DNA from: Acidobacteriota bacterium
GTDB taxonomy: Bacteria; Acidobacteriota; Terriglobia; Bryobacterales; Bryobacteraceae
Direction: 5' to 3'
Assembly: GCA_014584705.1 (NCBI GenBank)
Contig: JACTMJ010000006.1
Coordinates: 124,001 to 188,000 of the forward strand
DNA: 64,000 nt
Within the stretch, counting starts at the first letter, position 1, and the number at the start of each line of letters is the position of its first letter. The notes below the pieces were generated by a model. The model was not told where the DNA came from, searched no databases, and saw nothing but the letters and a program-made list of their open reading frames with translations. Position numbers and translations under genes: made by a program. This document shows positions 52,308-60,610 of the stretch, piece after piece.

Positions 52308-52514
52308 ATGAAGGCGGAACTCACCGAAGAGCGTCAAGGGCCCCAGAAACTCGTCGGCGAGTGGGAATACGAATGTGGCGCACGCGCCAGGCCCGGTCAC
52401 GGCAGCCGCAATTATTTTTCCATCCGGAAACTATCGCGGATTCAATTCCTTACGAACGCACCTACCGCGCACCGTCCGCCCGATGGTTCGAAATCCGCCC
52501 CCCCATCGAGATAA
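52308..52514 (+). pseudogene. short ORF resembling the N-terminus of a DUF1579-type protein
   Basis: ATG at 52308 with GGAGGG 5 nt upstream opens 68 codons. The first 30 residues (MKAELTEERQGPQKLVGEWE and the following YECGARARPG) look like the start of DUF1579-family proteins, which are normally about 150-180 residues. After that the translation turns into Pro/Ser/Arg-rich text without family likeness, and other frames do not continue the domain. It is best read as the broken 5-prime end of a lost gene; a genuine short gene cannot be excluded. Confidence 0.35.
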
Positions 52515-53102
52515 TCAAGACGCCGGGGAGATCTGCGTCCTCGCCACCCATCCGCGCCGCGCGCTCCTTGGGCTTCTTTCACAACCGAATAAGACAGTCC
52601 GGCGACAGCTTCCCCGCCCCCCGTGGTTCTTTCGGCAACATCGTCAACTACCCTCGATTGCGCAACGGATCCACGAAGCTTCGCGAGGCTGGATTGTCCG
52701 GATTCCATCCGGACAATCCGGACAATCCCTGCATCCCCCTGGAATGCGTAACCGATTACTTATCAATTACTTGCAAGATCTCCGCCGCGATTCGAAAAGG
52801 GCGCGATTTTTCGCGGATCCGGACAAACTCCCGGCGCCGCCAACCCCTTCCCGGAACCCCATCGCGCGGAACTCGTGCCTTCTTGAGAAGACTCGGTCAA
52901 AAGCGGTAGAAGACGCTCTTCTTTTCGGCACGGCCTGTTCCTGGACTCCAGTACACGCGTTCCCACCGGAATGGTGGACGGGCGGGCGCTGTGCGATAAC
53001 GTCAAAGCGTTGTATCGCACGGCGCGTGCCCGCGATGCCTTCCGCGCAAACGAGCGAACCCCACGTCGCTTCCGTATCCGAACGCTATATCGGGACAGAT
53101 CC
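52515..53102. other. gene-poor region
   Basis: About 600 bases with no gene I can support. Open frames exist on both strands, up to about 250 codons, but their translations are rich in Arg, Pro and Ser and have no protein-like pattern. The only clear structures are the inverted repeat at 52691-52728 and the sigma-28-like promoter just beyond the right end. Together with the gene remnant at 52308 this looks like a site of past gene loss. Confidence 0.6.
52691..52728. repeat. perfect inverted repeat plus tandem 9-mer
   Basis: GGATTGTCCGGAT (52691-52703) and ATCCGGACAATCC (52707-52719) are perfectly complementary over 13 bp with a 3-base loop. The 9-mer GGACAATCC (52711-52719) is then repeated directly at 52720-52728. 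No T run follows. It may be a member of an interspersed repeat family or a binding site. Confidence 0.75.
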
Positions 53103-53130
53103 TAAAGTTTCTCCGCGCTTCGGTCGATAG
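53103..53130 (+). promoter_or_regulatory. sigma-28 (FliA)-like promoter upstream of the Hpt gene
   Basis: TAAAGTTT (53103-53110), 12-bp spacer, GTCGATAG (53123-53130). The E. coli FliA consensus is TAAAGTTT, 11 bp, GCCGATAA, so the -35 part matches fully, six of eight bases match in the -10 part and the spacer is one base longer. Transcription would start about 78 nt before the Hpt gene. If real, the Hpt protein belongs to the motility or chemotaxis regulon. Confidence 0.4.
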
Positions 53131-53214
53131 AGCAAGTTACCGGACGCGCCGGGCTCTCGGGGATCGGGAAAGGCCGTTCGGAAAACGCCCACTCGGGCAA
53201 GCAATCGACGCGTC

Positions 53215-53604
53215 ATGAAACTGAATGAGAGCGGCAAACCCTGGGCCGATGTCCCCACGCTGGACCGGAGCGTACTCGAAGAACTGCGTGAGTATTCGAG
53301 TGAAGAGCAGGACCTGGCCGAGGAACTGATCGATCTGTTTCTCGATGACTCCCCGAAACAGTTGATGGCCTTGCGGCGCGCCCTTCAGGATACCGACCGG
53401 GGCGAAGTGGAGAAGCGGTCTCACCGGCTGAAAGGAAGTGCTGGCAGTATCGGCGCGGCGAGGCTCCGAAAGATCTGCGAAGCACTGGAAAGCGCCGCCA
53501 GGGAAGGATCGGAACCCACCACCGCGGCCACCGATGCCGACGTGGCAGCGGAATTGGAGGCCCTTCGGGAAGCGCTTTCCTCTTTCACGAAACGGGCCTC
53601 GTAA
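53215..53604 (+). CDS. histidine phosphotransfer (Hpt) domain protein
   Basis: 129 residues, one Hpt four-helix domain. The phosphorylated histidine is in RSHRLKGSAGSIGA, and the preceding DLFLDDSPKQLMALRRAL is the expected second helix. It relays phosphate between response-regulator receiver domains and carries no other domain. No histidine kinase or receiver gene is adjacent. A sigma-28-like promoter precedes it. The family role is certain; the partners are not. Confidence 0.92.
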   Translation: MKLNESGKPWADVPTLDRSVLEELREYSSEEQDLAEELIDLFLDDSPKQLMALRRALQDTDRGEVEKRSHRLKGSAGSIGAARLRKICEALESAAREGSEPTTAATDADVAAELEALREALSSFTKRAS

Positions 53605-53738
53605 CCGGACGGCTCTCCTCGCCTGGCGTCATCGCCGTCTTCAACCCCTGGCCCGGGCGAATCCGCGTCGGCATCGATACCCTTGGCAGTGCGCTCCGTC
53701 GCGGAAAGTGACGCCTTTTGCTGCGAACCCATCCTTTC

Positions 53739-53744
53739 TATACT
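53739..53744 (+). promoter_or_regulatory. -10 element of the ECF sigma operon
   Basis: TATACT with a weak -35-like TTTTGC 17 bp upstream (53716-53721). Transcription would begin near 53751, about 33 nt before the GTG at 53784. Confidence 0.45.
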
Positions 53745-53783
53745 GGAGACTGGAGTCAATTATCCTTAACGAAGTTGGGCAAT

Positions 53784-54335
53784 GTGGCCGACCTCACCAC
53801 TATTCTTGACCGGGTCCGGTCCGGCGACCCAGCGGCGGAAGCCGAACTGTGGCCCCTCGTCTTTGACGAACTGCACCGCATGGCCGCCGCCCAGTTGCGC
53901 AATGAGCGCACGGATCACTCCCTGCAGCCCACCGCTCTCGTGAACGAAGTCTTTCTGAAACTGAGCGGCGGTCATGCCGTGGATTGGAAGAACCGCGCAC
54001 ACTTTTATGCACTGGCATCGAAGGCAATGCGCCGGATCCTCGTGGACCACGCCCGCATCCACGGCCGCCTGAAGCGGGGCGGGGAATGGCGGCGCGTGGA
54101 GTTTGACGATGGAATCATCTACCAGCCGGAGAAAGCCTGGCAGATCGTCGCCCTCGATGTAGCGCTGGACAAATTGGCCGAGTGGGATCCTCGCCAAAGC
54201 GATATTGTAGAAATGCGATTCTTTGGCGGCCTCACCGAAGATGAGGTCGCCGAGGCGCTGGGCATTTCCAGCCGCACCGTCACCAGGGAGTGGCTGTTCG
54301 CGAAAGCGTGGCTATGGGATCAGATCTCGGGATGA
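53784..54335 (+). CDS. ECF-type RNA polymerase sigma factor, kinase-linked
   Basis: 183 residues from GTG 53784 (MADLTTILDRVRSGDP), which fits the usual start of this group and the promoter upstream. Region 2 is PLVFDELHRMAAAQLRNE with HSLQPTALVNEVFLKLSG, a form found in the TIGR02999-like ECF group. Region 4 ends in EVAEALGISSRTVTREWLFA. No anti-sigma factor is nearby. Instead the Ser/Thr kinase gene begins within its stop codon (ATGA overlap). In the known ECF/kinase pairs, such as EcfP with PknT of Vibrio, the sigma factor is switched on by phosphorylation, and the same is likely here. Confidence 0.9.
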   Translation: MADLTTILDRVRSGDPAAEAELWPLVFDELHRMAAAQLRNERTDHSLQPTALVNEVFLKLSGGHAVDWKNRAHFYALASKAMRRILVDHARIHGRLKRGGEWRRVEFDDGIIYQPEKAWQIVALDVALDKLAEWDPRQSDIVEMRFFGGLTEDEVAEALGISSRTVTREWLFAKAWLWDQISG

Positions 54336-57154
54336 CTCCGGAGCGGTGGCAGCGCATCAAACGCCTGTTTGACGAAGCGCTTCCGTTGAACGCCGCCGAC
54401 CGCATCGCCCTGCTCGAAATCGCGGCGGAGACCGACGACGAAGCCGCCCAGGAGGTCAAGCGGCTGCTGGCGCGATCGGAAAGCGCGGGGAGTTTTCTGG
54501 AGCAGCCCGTCGGAGATGCGCGAAAGATCCTGAGCGACGCGGAACGGGACGCGGAACCCAGCCTCTCCGTGAACCAACGCCTGGCCGGCCGTTTCGTCAT
54601 CGAGCGCTTCATTGCCCACGGCGGCATGGGGGAGGTTTACCGGGCGTTCGACACGGAACTCGCGATCCCGGTCGCCATCAAGACGCTGCGCCGCGAATAC
54701 GCGCGCGATGCGGTTTTCCTTGACCGGTTTCGTCGCGAGGTGCAGACCGCGCGTTCGATCCACGGCGACCACCTCTGCCGCATCTTCGACATCGGCCGTG
54801 ACGGCGAAGGCGACAACGCCATCGTCTACATTTCGATGGAGTTCCTCGATGGCCCCACGCTGCGGGACGTGATCAAACAGGAATCCCCCATTGGGCTCGA
54901 AGCGGCGTTGCCGGTGCTTCGCGATATCGCGGACGGGCTGGAATCGCTGCAGCGCCGGGACCTGATCCACCGGGACCTGAAGCCGGGGAATATCGTTCTG
55001 GTAGGTTGGCGAACACCCGCGCAACGCGCCGTGATTACCGATTTCGGGCTCGCCCGCTACGGGTTGCGCGACAGCCAGGCGAGCGGGGATTCCGCGGAAA
55101 CGCGCACCAGCCACTCCGGCCGGATCGCCGGCACTCCCGACTACATGGCCCCCGAGCAGTTGAACGGCAAGCCCGTGAGTGCGGCAACCGACATCTATGC
55201 GTTCGGGGTGGTGGCTTACGAGATGGTGACGGGGAAGCGCCCCTTCTCCGGCGATGGCTGGGAGAGCGCCTTCCTGCGGTTGACGGAGAATCCGGAGCCT
55301 CCCCGATCGCACTCCGCCACGCTGCCGCTCGTCTGGGAACGCGCCATTCTGCGCTGTCTCTCCCGCGAACCGGAGGAGCGGCCGGCATCCGCGCGGCTGG
55401 TGGTGGACGTTCTGGCCGGAGAGCAGCCGGTGTCCGCGCTGCGCAAGGGTGCGGTGCGGCGCGCAATCCGGACGATTTCCCTGTGGAAGGTGGCGGCAGC
55501 GGCACTTCTGCTGGTGGCCGCCATAGGCCTGGGATGGGGGATCGCATCCCGGAACTGGTTCGGCATTGGCCCGCGCACCGCCGTGCAACGGGCGGGAAAA
55601 CACATTACCGTTCTTCCCTTCTCTCATTCCGCGTCCGATCCGACCCTTAGCGCGTACGCCGACGGATTGATGGATACCATTACGAGCCGGCTCACGCAGT
55701 TCGAGCAGGAGGATTCTCAGCTTCTGGTAGTGCCCGCCACCGAGGTTCGCAGCCTCCACGTAAACACTCCCACGGACGCGCTTCGCCGCTTCCAGGCGGA
55801 CTACGCCATCGAAGGGCGTGTGGATGCGCAGGAAGAGCGCGTGCGCCTGACGCTTACCGTGGTGGATACCGCTACCATGCGGCAGTTGGAGACCGCGGTG
55901 ATCGATGAGCCTCGACAGCGTTTGCTGAACCTGCAGGACGGGGCGATCGCCCGGCTCAGCAATGCCCTCAATCTCCGCGTGAGCGAAACGCGGGGTGACG
56001 ATCCGGCGGCGTCTCTGCGCATCTCACCGGCGGCCTATGACTACTACCTCCAGGGCCGCGGCTACCTGCAGCGCAATGATCGCTCCGAGGATGTGAAACT
56101 GGCAGTGACCCTCTTCGAGCGTGCACTCTCGATCGATCCCAATTATGCGCCGGCGCTGGCGGGTCTCGCGGATGCGCAATGGTACCTCTTCGAACTCAGC
56201 CGCGATACCAAGTGGGTGGGCCTGGCGCGTCGGTCCGCCGAAGCCGCCCTCAAGGCGAATCCGCAACTTGCCAGCGCCCATATCACTAAGGGGCACATCC
56301 AGAACGGCACGGGCGACTACAAGGGTGCTGTTGAGAGTTTTGAGGAAGCGCTTCAATTGGACAACCGGAATCCGGAAGCGCTCTACGGCCTCGGAGCGGC
56401 CTACGCAAGCCTGGGCCAACTGCCGATCGCGGAAAGCACCTATCTGCGCGCGGTGAGTTACCGGCCCGGCGATTGGCGCGCCCACAAAAAGCTGGGCGTG
56501 TTCTATCTGACGAACGGTCTGTTTGAGAAAGCGCTCAAGCCGCTCCAGTTCGTGGTGGATTTGACCCCGGACAACGCGCAGGGCTACAACAACCTGGGTG
56601 TCGCTTACCTGCGGCTGGGCCGCTTCGAAGAGGCAAGGAAGAACTACCAGAAGACGATCGATCTGGATCCGAGGGTAAGCGCGATTACGAACATGTCCAA
56701 CCTCGAGTTCCTGGCGGGCAATTTCGCGGCATCCATCGCGTGGAATCGCAAGGCGCTCGCGATGAACGGAAGAAGCTTTCGCGTCTGGGGAAATATGGCC
56801 GCGGCATACGAGCGCCTGGGCGACCGGAAGGAAATGGAAACGGGCTACCGCAAAGCGATCGAATTGCTACAAGGGGAACTGCAAGTCAACCCTCGTTCCG
56901 GAGAACTGTACAGTTACCTCGCTCATTATCAGGCTCCTCTGGGCGACCGCGCTGAAGCGATTGCAAATATGAAAAAGGCAATCGAAATCGAATCATCGAA
57001 TCCCGTACTGTGGCACAGGAACGCGGAAACCTGGATCAGCCTGGGAGACGAAGAGGAAGCCATTCGGGCTCTTCGGTCCGCCGTCAATTACGGCTTTCGC
57101 CTGAATACGCTGCCGCCAAGCTCCCGCCTCTATTCAATGCGGGATCGGATTTGA
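54332..57154 (+). CDS. transmembrane Ser/Thr protein kinase with TolB-like and TPR sensor domains
   Basis: 940 residues from ATG 54332, overlapping the sigma-factor stop by 4 nt. After about 85 residues comes a PknB-type kinase domain: glycine loop AHGGMGEVY, ATP lysine Lys117 in VAIKTL, catalytic HRDLKPGN (His213, Asp215) and DFG Asp237. A transmembrane helix lies at about residues 380-402. The outer part has a TolB-N-like domain (ITVLPFSHSASDP, SAYADGLMDTITSRL) and then nine or so TPR units to the C-terminus. It is expected to sense an envelope signal and phosphorylate the ECF sigma factor. Confidence 0.93.
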   Translation: MTPERWQRIKRLFDEALPLNAADRIALLEIAAETDDEAAQEVKRLLARSESAGSFLEQPVGDARKILSDAERDAEPSLSVNQRLAGRFVIERFIAHGGMGEVYRAFDTELAIPVAIKTLRREYARDAVFLDRFRREVQTARSIHGDHLCRIFDIGRDGEGDNAIVYISMEFLDGPTLRDVIKQESPIGLEAALPVLRDIADGLESLQRRDLIHRDLKPGNIVLVGWRTPAQRAVITDFGLARYGLRDSQASGDSAETRTSHSGRIAGTPDYMAPEQLNGKPVSAATDIYAFGVVAYEMVTGKRPFSGDGWESAFLRLTENPEPPRSHSATLPLVWERAILRCLSREPEERPASARLVVDVLAGEQPVSALRKGAVRRAIRTISLWKVAAAALLLVAAIGLGWGIASRNWFGIGPRTAVQRAGKHITVLPFSHSASDPTLSAYADGLMDTITSRLTQFEQEDSQLLVVPATEVRSLHVNTPTDALRRFQADYAIEGRVDAQEERVRLTLTVVDTATMRQLETAVIDEPRQRLLNLQDGAIARLSNALNLRVSETRGDDPAASLRISPAAYDYYLQGRGYLQRNDRSEDVKLAVTLFERALSIDPNYAPALAGLADAQWYLFELSRDTKWVGLARRSAEAALKANPQLASAHITKGHIQNGTGDYKGAVESFEEALQLDNRNPEALYGLGAAYASLGQLPIAESTYLRAVSYRPGDWRAHKKLGVFYLTNGLFEKALKPLQFVVDLTPDNAQGYNNLGVAYLRLGRFEEARKNYQKTIDLDPRVSAITNMSNLEFLAGNFAASIAWNRKALAMNGRSFRVWGNMAAAYERLGDRKEMETGYRKAIELLQGELQVNPRSGELYSYLAHYQAPLGDRAEAIANMKKAIEIESSNPVLWHRNAETWISLGDEEEAIRALRSAVNYGFRLNTLPPSSRLYSMRDRI

Positions 57155-57254
57155 TATTCCGCACGGGATCCCACCCGCACGCGTTGCCGGTCACCCGCTC
57201 ACCCGGAAAGATTTCTCTTGCCATTGGTCCCGATGGGTGACACGCTAATAAACC

Positions 57255-57683
57255 ATGGCTACTAGAAAACTATCTACAAATACTTGCATTCTGAAGGTAA
57301 GAAAGCGGAAGGGTTTTGATCTGCCTTGTCTTGAAATGAACCCGAACCCGCTCCAGATTGTAAAGGGCAGGGAGCGCGCCTCCAGGGAGATCCGCTTCAT
57401 CGCGGACAAGGCGAACCCTGTCCCGGTCGAGCTGCACTTAGAGAATGGTCCGCTCGATTTCTTTTTTGGCGATGCGGATCAGGACACCAATGTGATCAAG
57501 CTTGCTCCCGGCGCCGAGATGTCCTACCGCATCAAAGCCCGGCTCGGACTGGTGCAGAGAAAGAACCTCAAGAACCGCTTTACGAACTGCGATTCGCCGT
57601 ATGCGCTGGTGCTGAAGTTCGATCATCCCGGTCTTGCCGATTGCGGGCACGGCTCTCATACCGACGCGCACATTGAATGCTGA
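57255..57683 (+). CDS. hypothetical beta-rich Cys/His protein
   Basis: 142 residues with no family I recognise and no signal peptide. It is beta-strand rich (IRFIADKANPVPVELHLEN, FFFGDADQDTNVIKLAPG) and has five cysteines; the C-terminus ADCGHGSHTDAHIEC is dense in Cys and His, suggesting a metal site. The loop pattern faintly recalls cupredoxin-like folds. The first 20 codons are more AT-rich than the neighbours. There is no clear ribosome-binding site. The next gene overlaps it by 7 nt, so the two are a pair. Confidence 0.7.
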   Translation: MATRKLSTNTCILKVRKRKGFDLPCLEMNPNPLQIVKGRERASREIRFIADKANPVPVELHLENGPLDFFFGDADQDTNVIKLAPGAEMSYRIKARLGLVQRKNLKNRFTNCDSPYALVLKFDHPGLADCGHGSHTDAHIEC

Positions 57684-58567
57684 TACCGCAAGGCGACGCG
57701 AATTCGTTGTGCTGGGTTTGCGTCAGGCTGAGGGTCGAATCCGGCCCTGTGGCGGAACTTCACGTGCCAGGCTCTTTGAACGACTTGTCCGCGCAATGGC
57801 CCGCCGCCGAGACGGGAGAGTTGCTGGTGTTTCGTCCCGGCCAACGCATGTTTCGCACGACGCTCCCGGTGGTTGCGCGGGCCTGCCGCCGGGGGCGCGT
57901 GTCTCTGCCGGACGAGGGCATACTCGAATTGCGCGCCCGTTTGTGGATCTGCGGCAACCTTGTCTCCAAACCGGAGGCGCTCCGCGAGGCGGAGTTTCAA
58001 GTCGATGCGGCGAACAAGTGCCTTGCGCGGGGGGCGGCACCCGCCGATTCCGGCATCCGCTTGCGCTTGCTCGAACCGCGCACCCTGCCCGAGCGGACGT
58101 TTGAGCGCCCGGAGGAAATCGACTGCCTATCGCCGATGGCGGCATCATCCGCGGAGGGCGATATCATCGACATCTATCTGCACGCCCACGCCTGGGCGGC
58201 ACGTGCCTGCCCCCTTTATCGCCGCATCTTTCTGGGATATCCGCGCCTCCACCGTTTTACGCTCGCACACGAACTGGCGCACCTGCTTGGCATGCCGCAG
58301 CGCGCGCACGTCGATGACAACCGGCACCTTGAGCGGGGTAACGTGATGGATACCACTCCCGTTGGGGGAAGCGGCGCGCTCACACTCGGGCAGGCATGCA
58401 TCTTCAACCTTCACGTGGATTCGCTGGCGGCCCGCATCCGGGCGAATCGCGACCGGCGCTTTCCGCTCCGCCGGATGATCGACGCAAACGGAGAGGCCGT
58501 ACGCGGCCCGTCACTCGGTTTCCATTTCCAGGCACCCCGGTCTGACAACCTCCGGGGATGCCCCTGA
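57677..58567 (+). CDS. putative zinc metalloprotease (zincin with Met-turn-like motif)
   Basis: 296 residues from ATG 57677, overlapping the upstream gene by 7 nt. The zinc site is HELAHLLGMPQRAH (His198, Glu199, His202, with His211 as possible third ligand) followed by GNVMD at residues 221-225, which has the form of a metzincin Met-turn. In true metzincins the third ligand is three residues closer (HExxHxxGxxH), so this is a variant or a different zincin. There is no signal peptide. A beta-rich N-terminal half (residues 1-150) has no recognised domain. Substrate unknown; the upstream protein is the obvious candidate partner. Confidence 0.72.
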   Translation: MLIPQGDANSLCWVCVRLRVESGPVAELHVPGSLNDLSAQWPAAETGELLVFRPGQRMFRTTLPVVARACRRGRVSLPDEGILELRARLWICGNLVSKPEALREAEFQVDAANKCLARGAAPADSGIRLRLLEPRTLPERTFERPEEIDCLSPMAASSAEGDIIDIYLHAHAWAARACPLYRRIFLGYPRLHRFTLAHELAHLLGMPQRAHVDDNRHLERGNVMDTTPVGGSGALTLGQACIFNLHVDSLAARIRANRDRRFPLRRMIDANGEAVRGPSLGFHFQAPRSDNLRGCP

Positions 58568-58569
58568 GA

Positions 58570-59658
58570 TTACGCCCCAGCGGCAACGCGGACCTGCGCA
58601 CGGCGGATCCAATCCACGATCAGGCTCAGCGTGTGGCGGTTCGACTCCTTGGGATCACGCGCGGGCATCCACGGTTCGAGTGTTGCGCCCCGGGCCAGCA
58701 TGCAATCAATGCGCGGCGCGAGTTCCGCGGGCGTCAGATTGGCTGAGGGAATCCAGTCAATCACGTCATGGCGCTTCACCCAGGCATCGTCGATGGGGTT
58801 ATATCCCCACGAGATCGCCAGGCCCGGGACACCCAACCGAAGCAGTTCCATCGCCGACTTGCGGTTGCTCTTGGTGATGGAGCCGTCACAGGCGACCATC
58901 CAGGCATCGATCTCTTCCTCGTACTCCCGCACCAGAAATCGCGGCTTCATGGCAAAGCGAGAGCGAAGCATCTCCGCATCGTCGCCCGCCATCCACAGCA
59001 CGTAAACATCGCGCGCTTCGAGCAGGGGCAGCGCCCCTTCGAGCAACTCAGCCAGTGGCGTAATCGCCTCTTTCCAACTGCCTGGAAATACGCCCAACAG
59101 CGTGGCATGGGGGGGCAGGTGAAATTGCTCGCGCACCTTCCAGCGGTCCGCCCGTGTGTGCTGGAACTCGCGAAAATAGGGACCGCAATAGGTAATGCGC
59201 CCGGCGAGCAGCGGCGGTTCCTCAAAGATGCCCTCATCTTCGAGGAACAGAATCCGATCCGCCAGGCGCAAGGCCGCCATCGTCAGTTTGTCCGGACTGG
59301 TGAACCAATCGGTGAGGAAGAGCGTTGGCTTATCGAAGATCTTGGCCGAGGGCATCACCGCGAACTCTTCATGGGCGATGACGAGATCGGGCTGAAGCCA
59401 TCCGATCAGCCGCCCCGTGAGCACGCTCGTCTCCACGTAAGAGTTCTGCGCGGGCAGACCAAGATCGATGATCGGCCGGCCCGCTTCGGAGATGGCGCGC
59501 ACACCTTCCGCGTAGGAGACAAAACGTGTCTCCAGTTGCGGAATCTCGCGCTGCAGGGCGTCAACGATCTCCAGGTCCAGCATGGCGTGGCCGCGCCCTC
59601 GTCCGCGCGAGAAGTAGAGCAGCTTCGTTGAGTCCGGTCGAAATTCGGGGAACGGCAC
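58570..59658 (-). CDS. MurG-like GT-B glycosyltransferase
   Basis: 362 residues from the GTG at 59656-59658 (PFPEFRPDSTKLLYFSRGRG). The frame is open farther upstream but runs over the divergent gene. The N-terminal domain begins with a GRGRGHAM loop; the C-terminal domain has GVFPGSWKEAI and the donor-site segment CDGSITKSNRKSAMELLRLG with PGLAISWG. This matches the GT28/UDP-GlcNAc 2-epimerase-like superfamily in general plan only. No membrane segments. The acceptor is unknown. It converges with the metalloprotease gene 2 nt away. A TACGCT -10-like element lies 6 nt before the GTG. Confidence 0.8.
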   Translation of the reverse strand: MPFPEFRPDSTKLLYFSRGRGRGHAMLDLEIVDALQREIPQLETRFVSYAEGVRAISEAGRPIIDLGLPAQNSYVETSVLTGRLIGWLQPDLVIAHEEFAVMPSAKIFDKPTLFLTDWFTSPDKLTMAALRLADRILFLEDEGIFEEPPLLAGRITYCGPYFREFQHTRADRWKVREQFHLPPHATLLGVFPGSWKEAITPLAELLEGALPLLEARDVYVLWMAGDDAEMLRSRFAMKPRFLVREYEEEIDAWMVACDGSITKSNRKSAMELLRLGVPGLAISWGYNPIDDAWVKRHDVIDWIPSANLTPAELAPRIDCMLARGATLEPWMPARDPKESNRHTLSLIVDWIRRAQVRVAAGA

Positions 59659-59739
59659 GGTATTAGCGTAGCGCAGCAAGTGTGACGTCGTGATACGGGG
59701 GCTGTCCGAGGTCCTCCAGGCGCGACGAACGACGCTACC

Positions 59740-60537
59740 ATGGAAGTCAGTATCCACGAATGGGGCGCTTGCTTGCAGAACGAGAACACCGAGTTCAACC
59801 GGCCGGAACGCGCCGAACCCGCCGACTGGCCCCGCAATTACTTCAACTACTTCACCGAGATTGAAGAACACTTTCAGCGCGCCCGCGGAACGGCGCTCTT
59901 CCTGCTTTCCCCCATTGATTGGGCGCTCATCGAATCCTGGAAGAACTCCGGCGTCCCTCTGGAGGCGGTGCTGCGGGGTATCGACGCCGCGTTTGAGAAA
60001 TGGCGATCCGGCAAGCGGAAGTTGCAGCAGGTGAACTCGCTCGCCTATTGCTCACAAGCGGTACTCACGGAGGCGCAGCGATTGCTGGACCGGCAGGCTG
60101 GCATCGACGCGGGTGCGCCGAAACCAAGTCGTGCGCCGTTCACGCGGGCCGCGCTCGCGAATTACCTGCGAGCGAATGCGGATGCGTTGGCCGCTTCCCC
60201 GCATGAGAGCATTCAGGCGCTCGGCGTGACGCTCCGCACCCTCGCCGCTGAGGCATCCGCGCTACCCGAAGGTCTGGATGGGTTCGACGCGGAGGATTTG
60301 GAGCGGCAACTTACCTTGCTCGAAGAGAAGATGCTGGCGCAGCTTCGCCTCGTCCAAAGCGACGAGAGCCTGCTCACAGCGCGGCGCGAACTCGATGCGC
60401 AACTCAAGCCCTACCGGGGAAAAATGTCAGCCGAGCAACTCCGCCAACTGGAAGACCAGTACCTATCCCGCAAGCTCCTCGAACTGGCAAAACTGCCCCG
60501 GCTAAGCTTGTTCTATATGACCGACTACGGTGTTTAG
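59740..60537 (+). CDS. conserved hypothetical helical protein
   Basis: 265 residues, almost entirely alpha-helical. The N-terminal 110 residues contain NYFNYFTEIEEHFQRARG and LLSPIDWALIESWKNSGVPL, patterns I have seen in acidobacterial proteins of unknown function. The C-terminal 140 residues form a Leu/Ala/Glu-rich region with coiled-coil character (LERQLTLLEEKMLAQLRLVQ). No signal peptide, no membrane segment, no catalytic motif. It is divergent from the glycosyltransferase gene and is followed after 73 nt by a DUF4230 gene. Confidence 0.75.
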   Translation: MEVSIHEWGACLQNENTEFNRPERAEPADWPRNYFNYFTEIEEHFQRARGTALFLLSPIDWALIESWKNSGVPLEAVLRGIDAAFEKWRSGKRKLQQVNSLAYCSQAVLTEAQRLLDRQAGIDAGAPKPSRAPFTRAALANYLRANADALAASPHESIQALGVTLRTLAAEASALPEGLDGFDAEDLERQLTLLEEKMLAQLRLVQSDESLLTARRELDAQLKPYRGKMSAEQLRQLEDQYLSRKLLELAKLPRLSLFYMTDYGV

Positions 60538-60610
60538 TCTCCCAACGAGCGGGGGCGCGCGCACGCACAGCACAGCCGCCCGCCGTTCTGGCTCACAATA
60601 GGAACTGACC

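Noticed and set aside
52226..52909. Plus-strand frame of about 227 codons in the gene-poor region
   Set aside because: Translation is dominated by Arg, Pro and Ser and changes character nowhere; no start signal and no family likeness.
59659..59871. N-terminal extension of the MurG-like glycosyltransferase by about 70 codons
   Set aside because: Would overlap the start of the divergent gene at 59740 and has no glycosyltransferase-like sequence; the GTG at 59658 gives a normal N-terminus.
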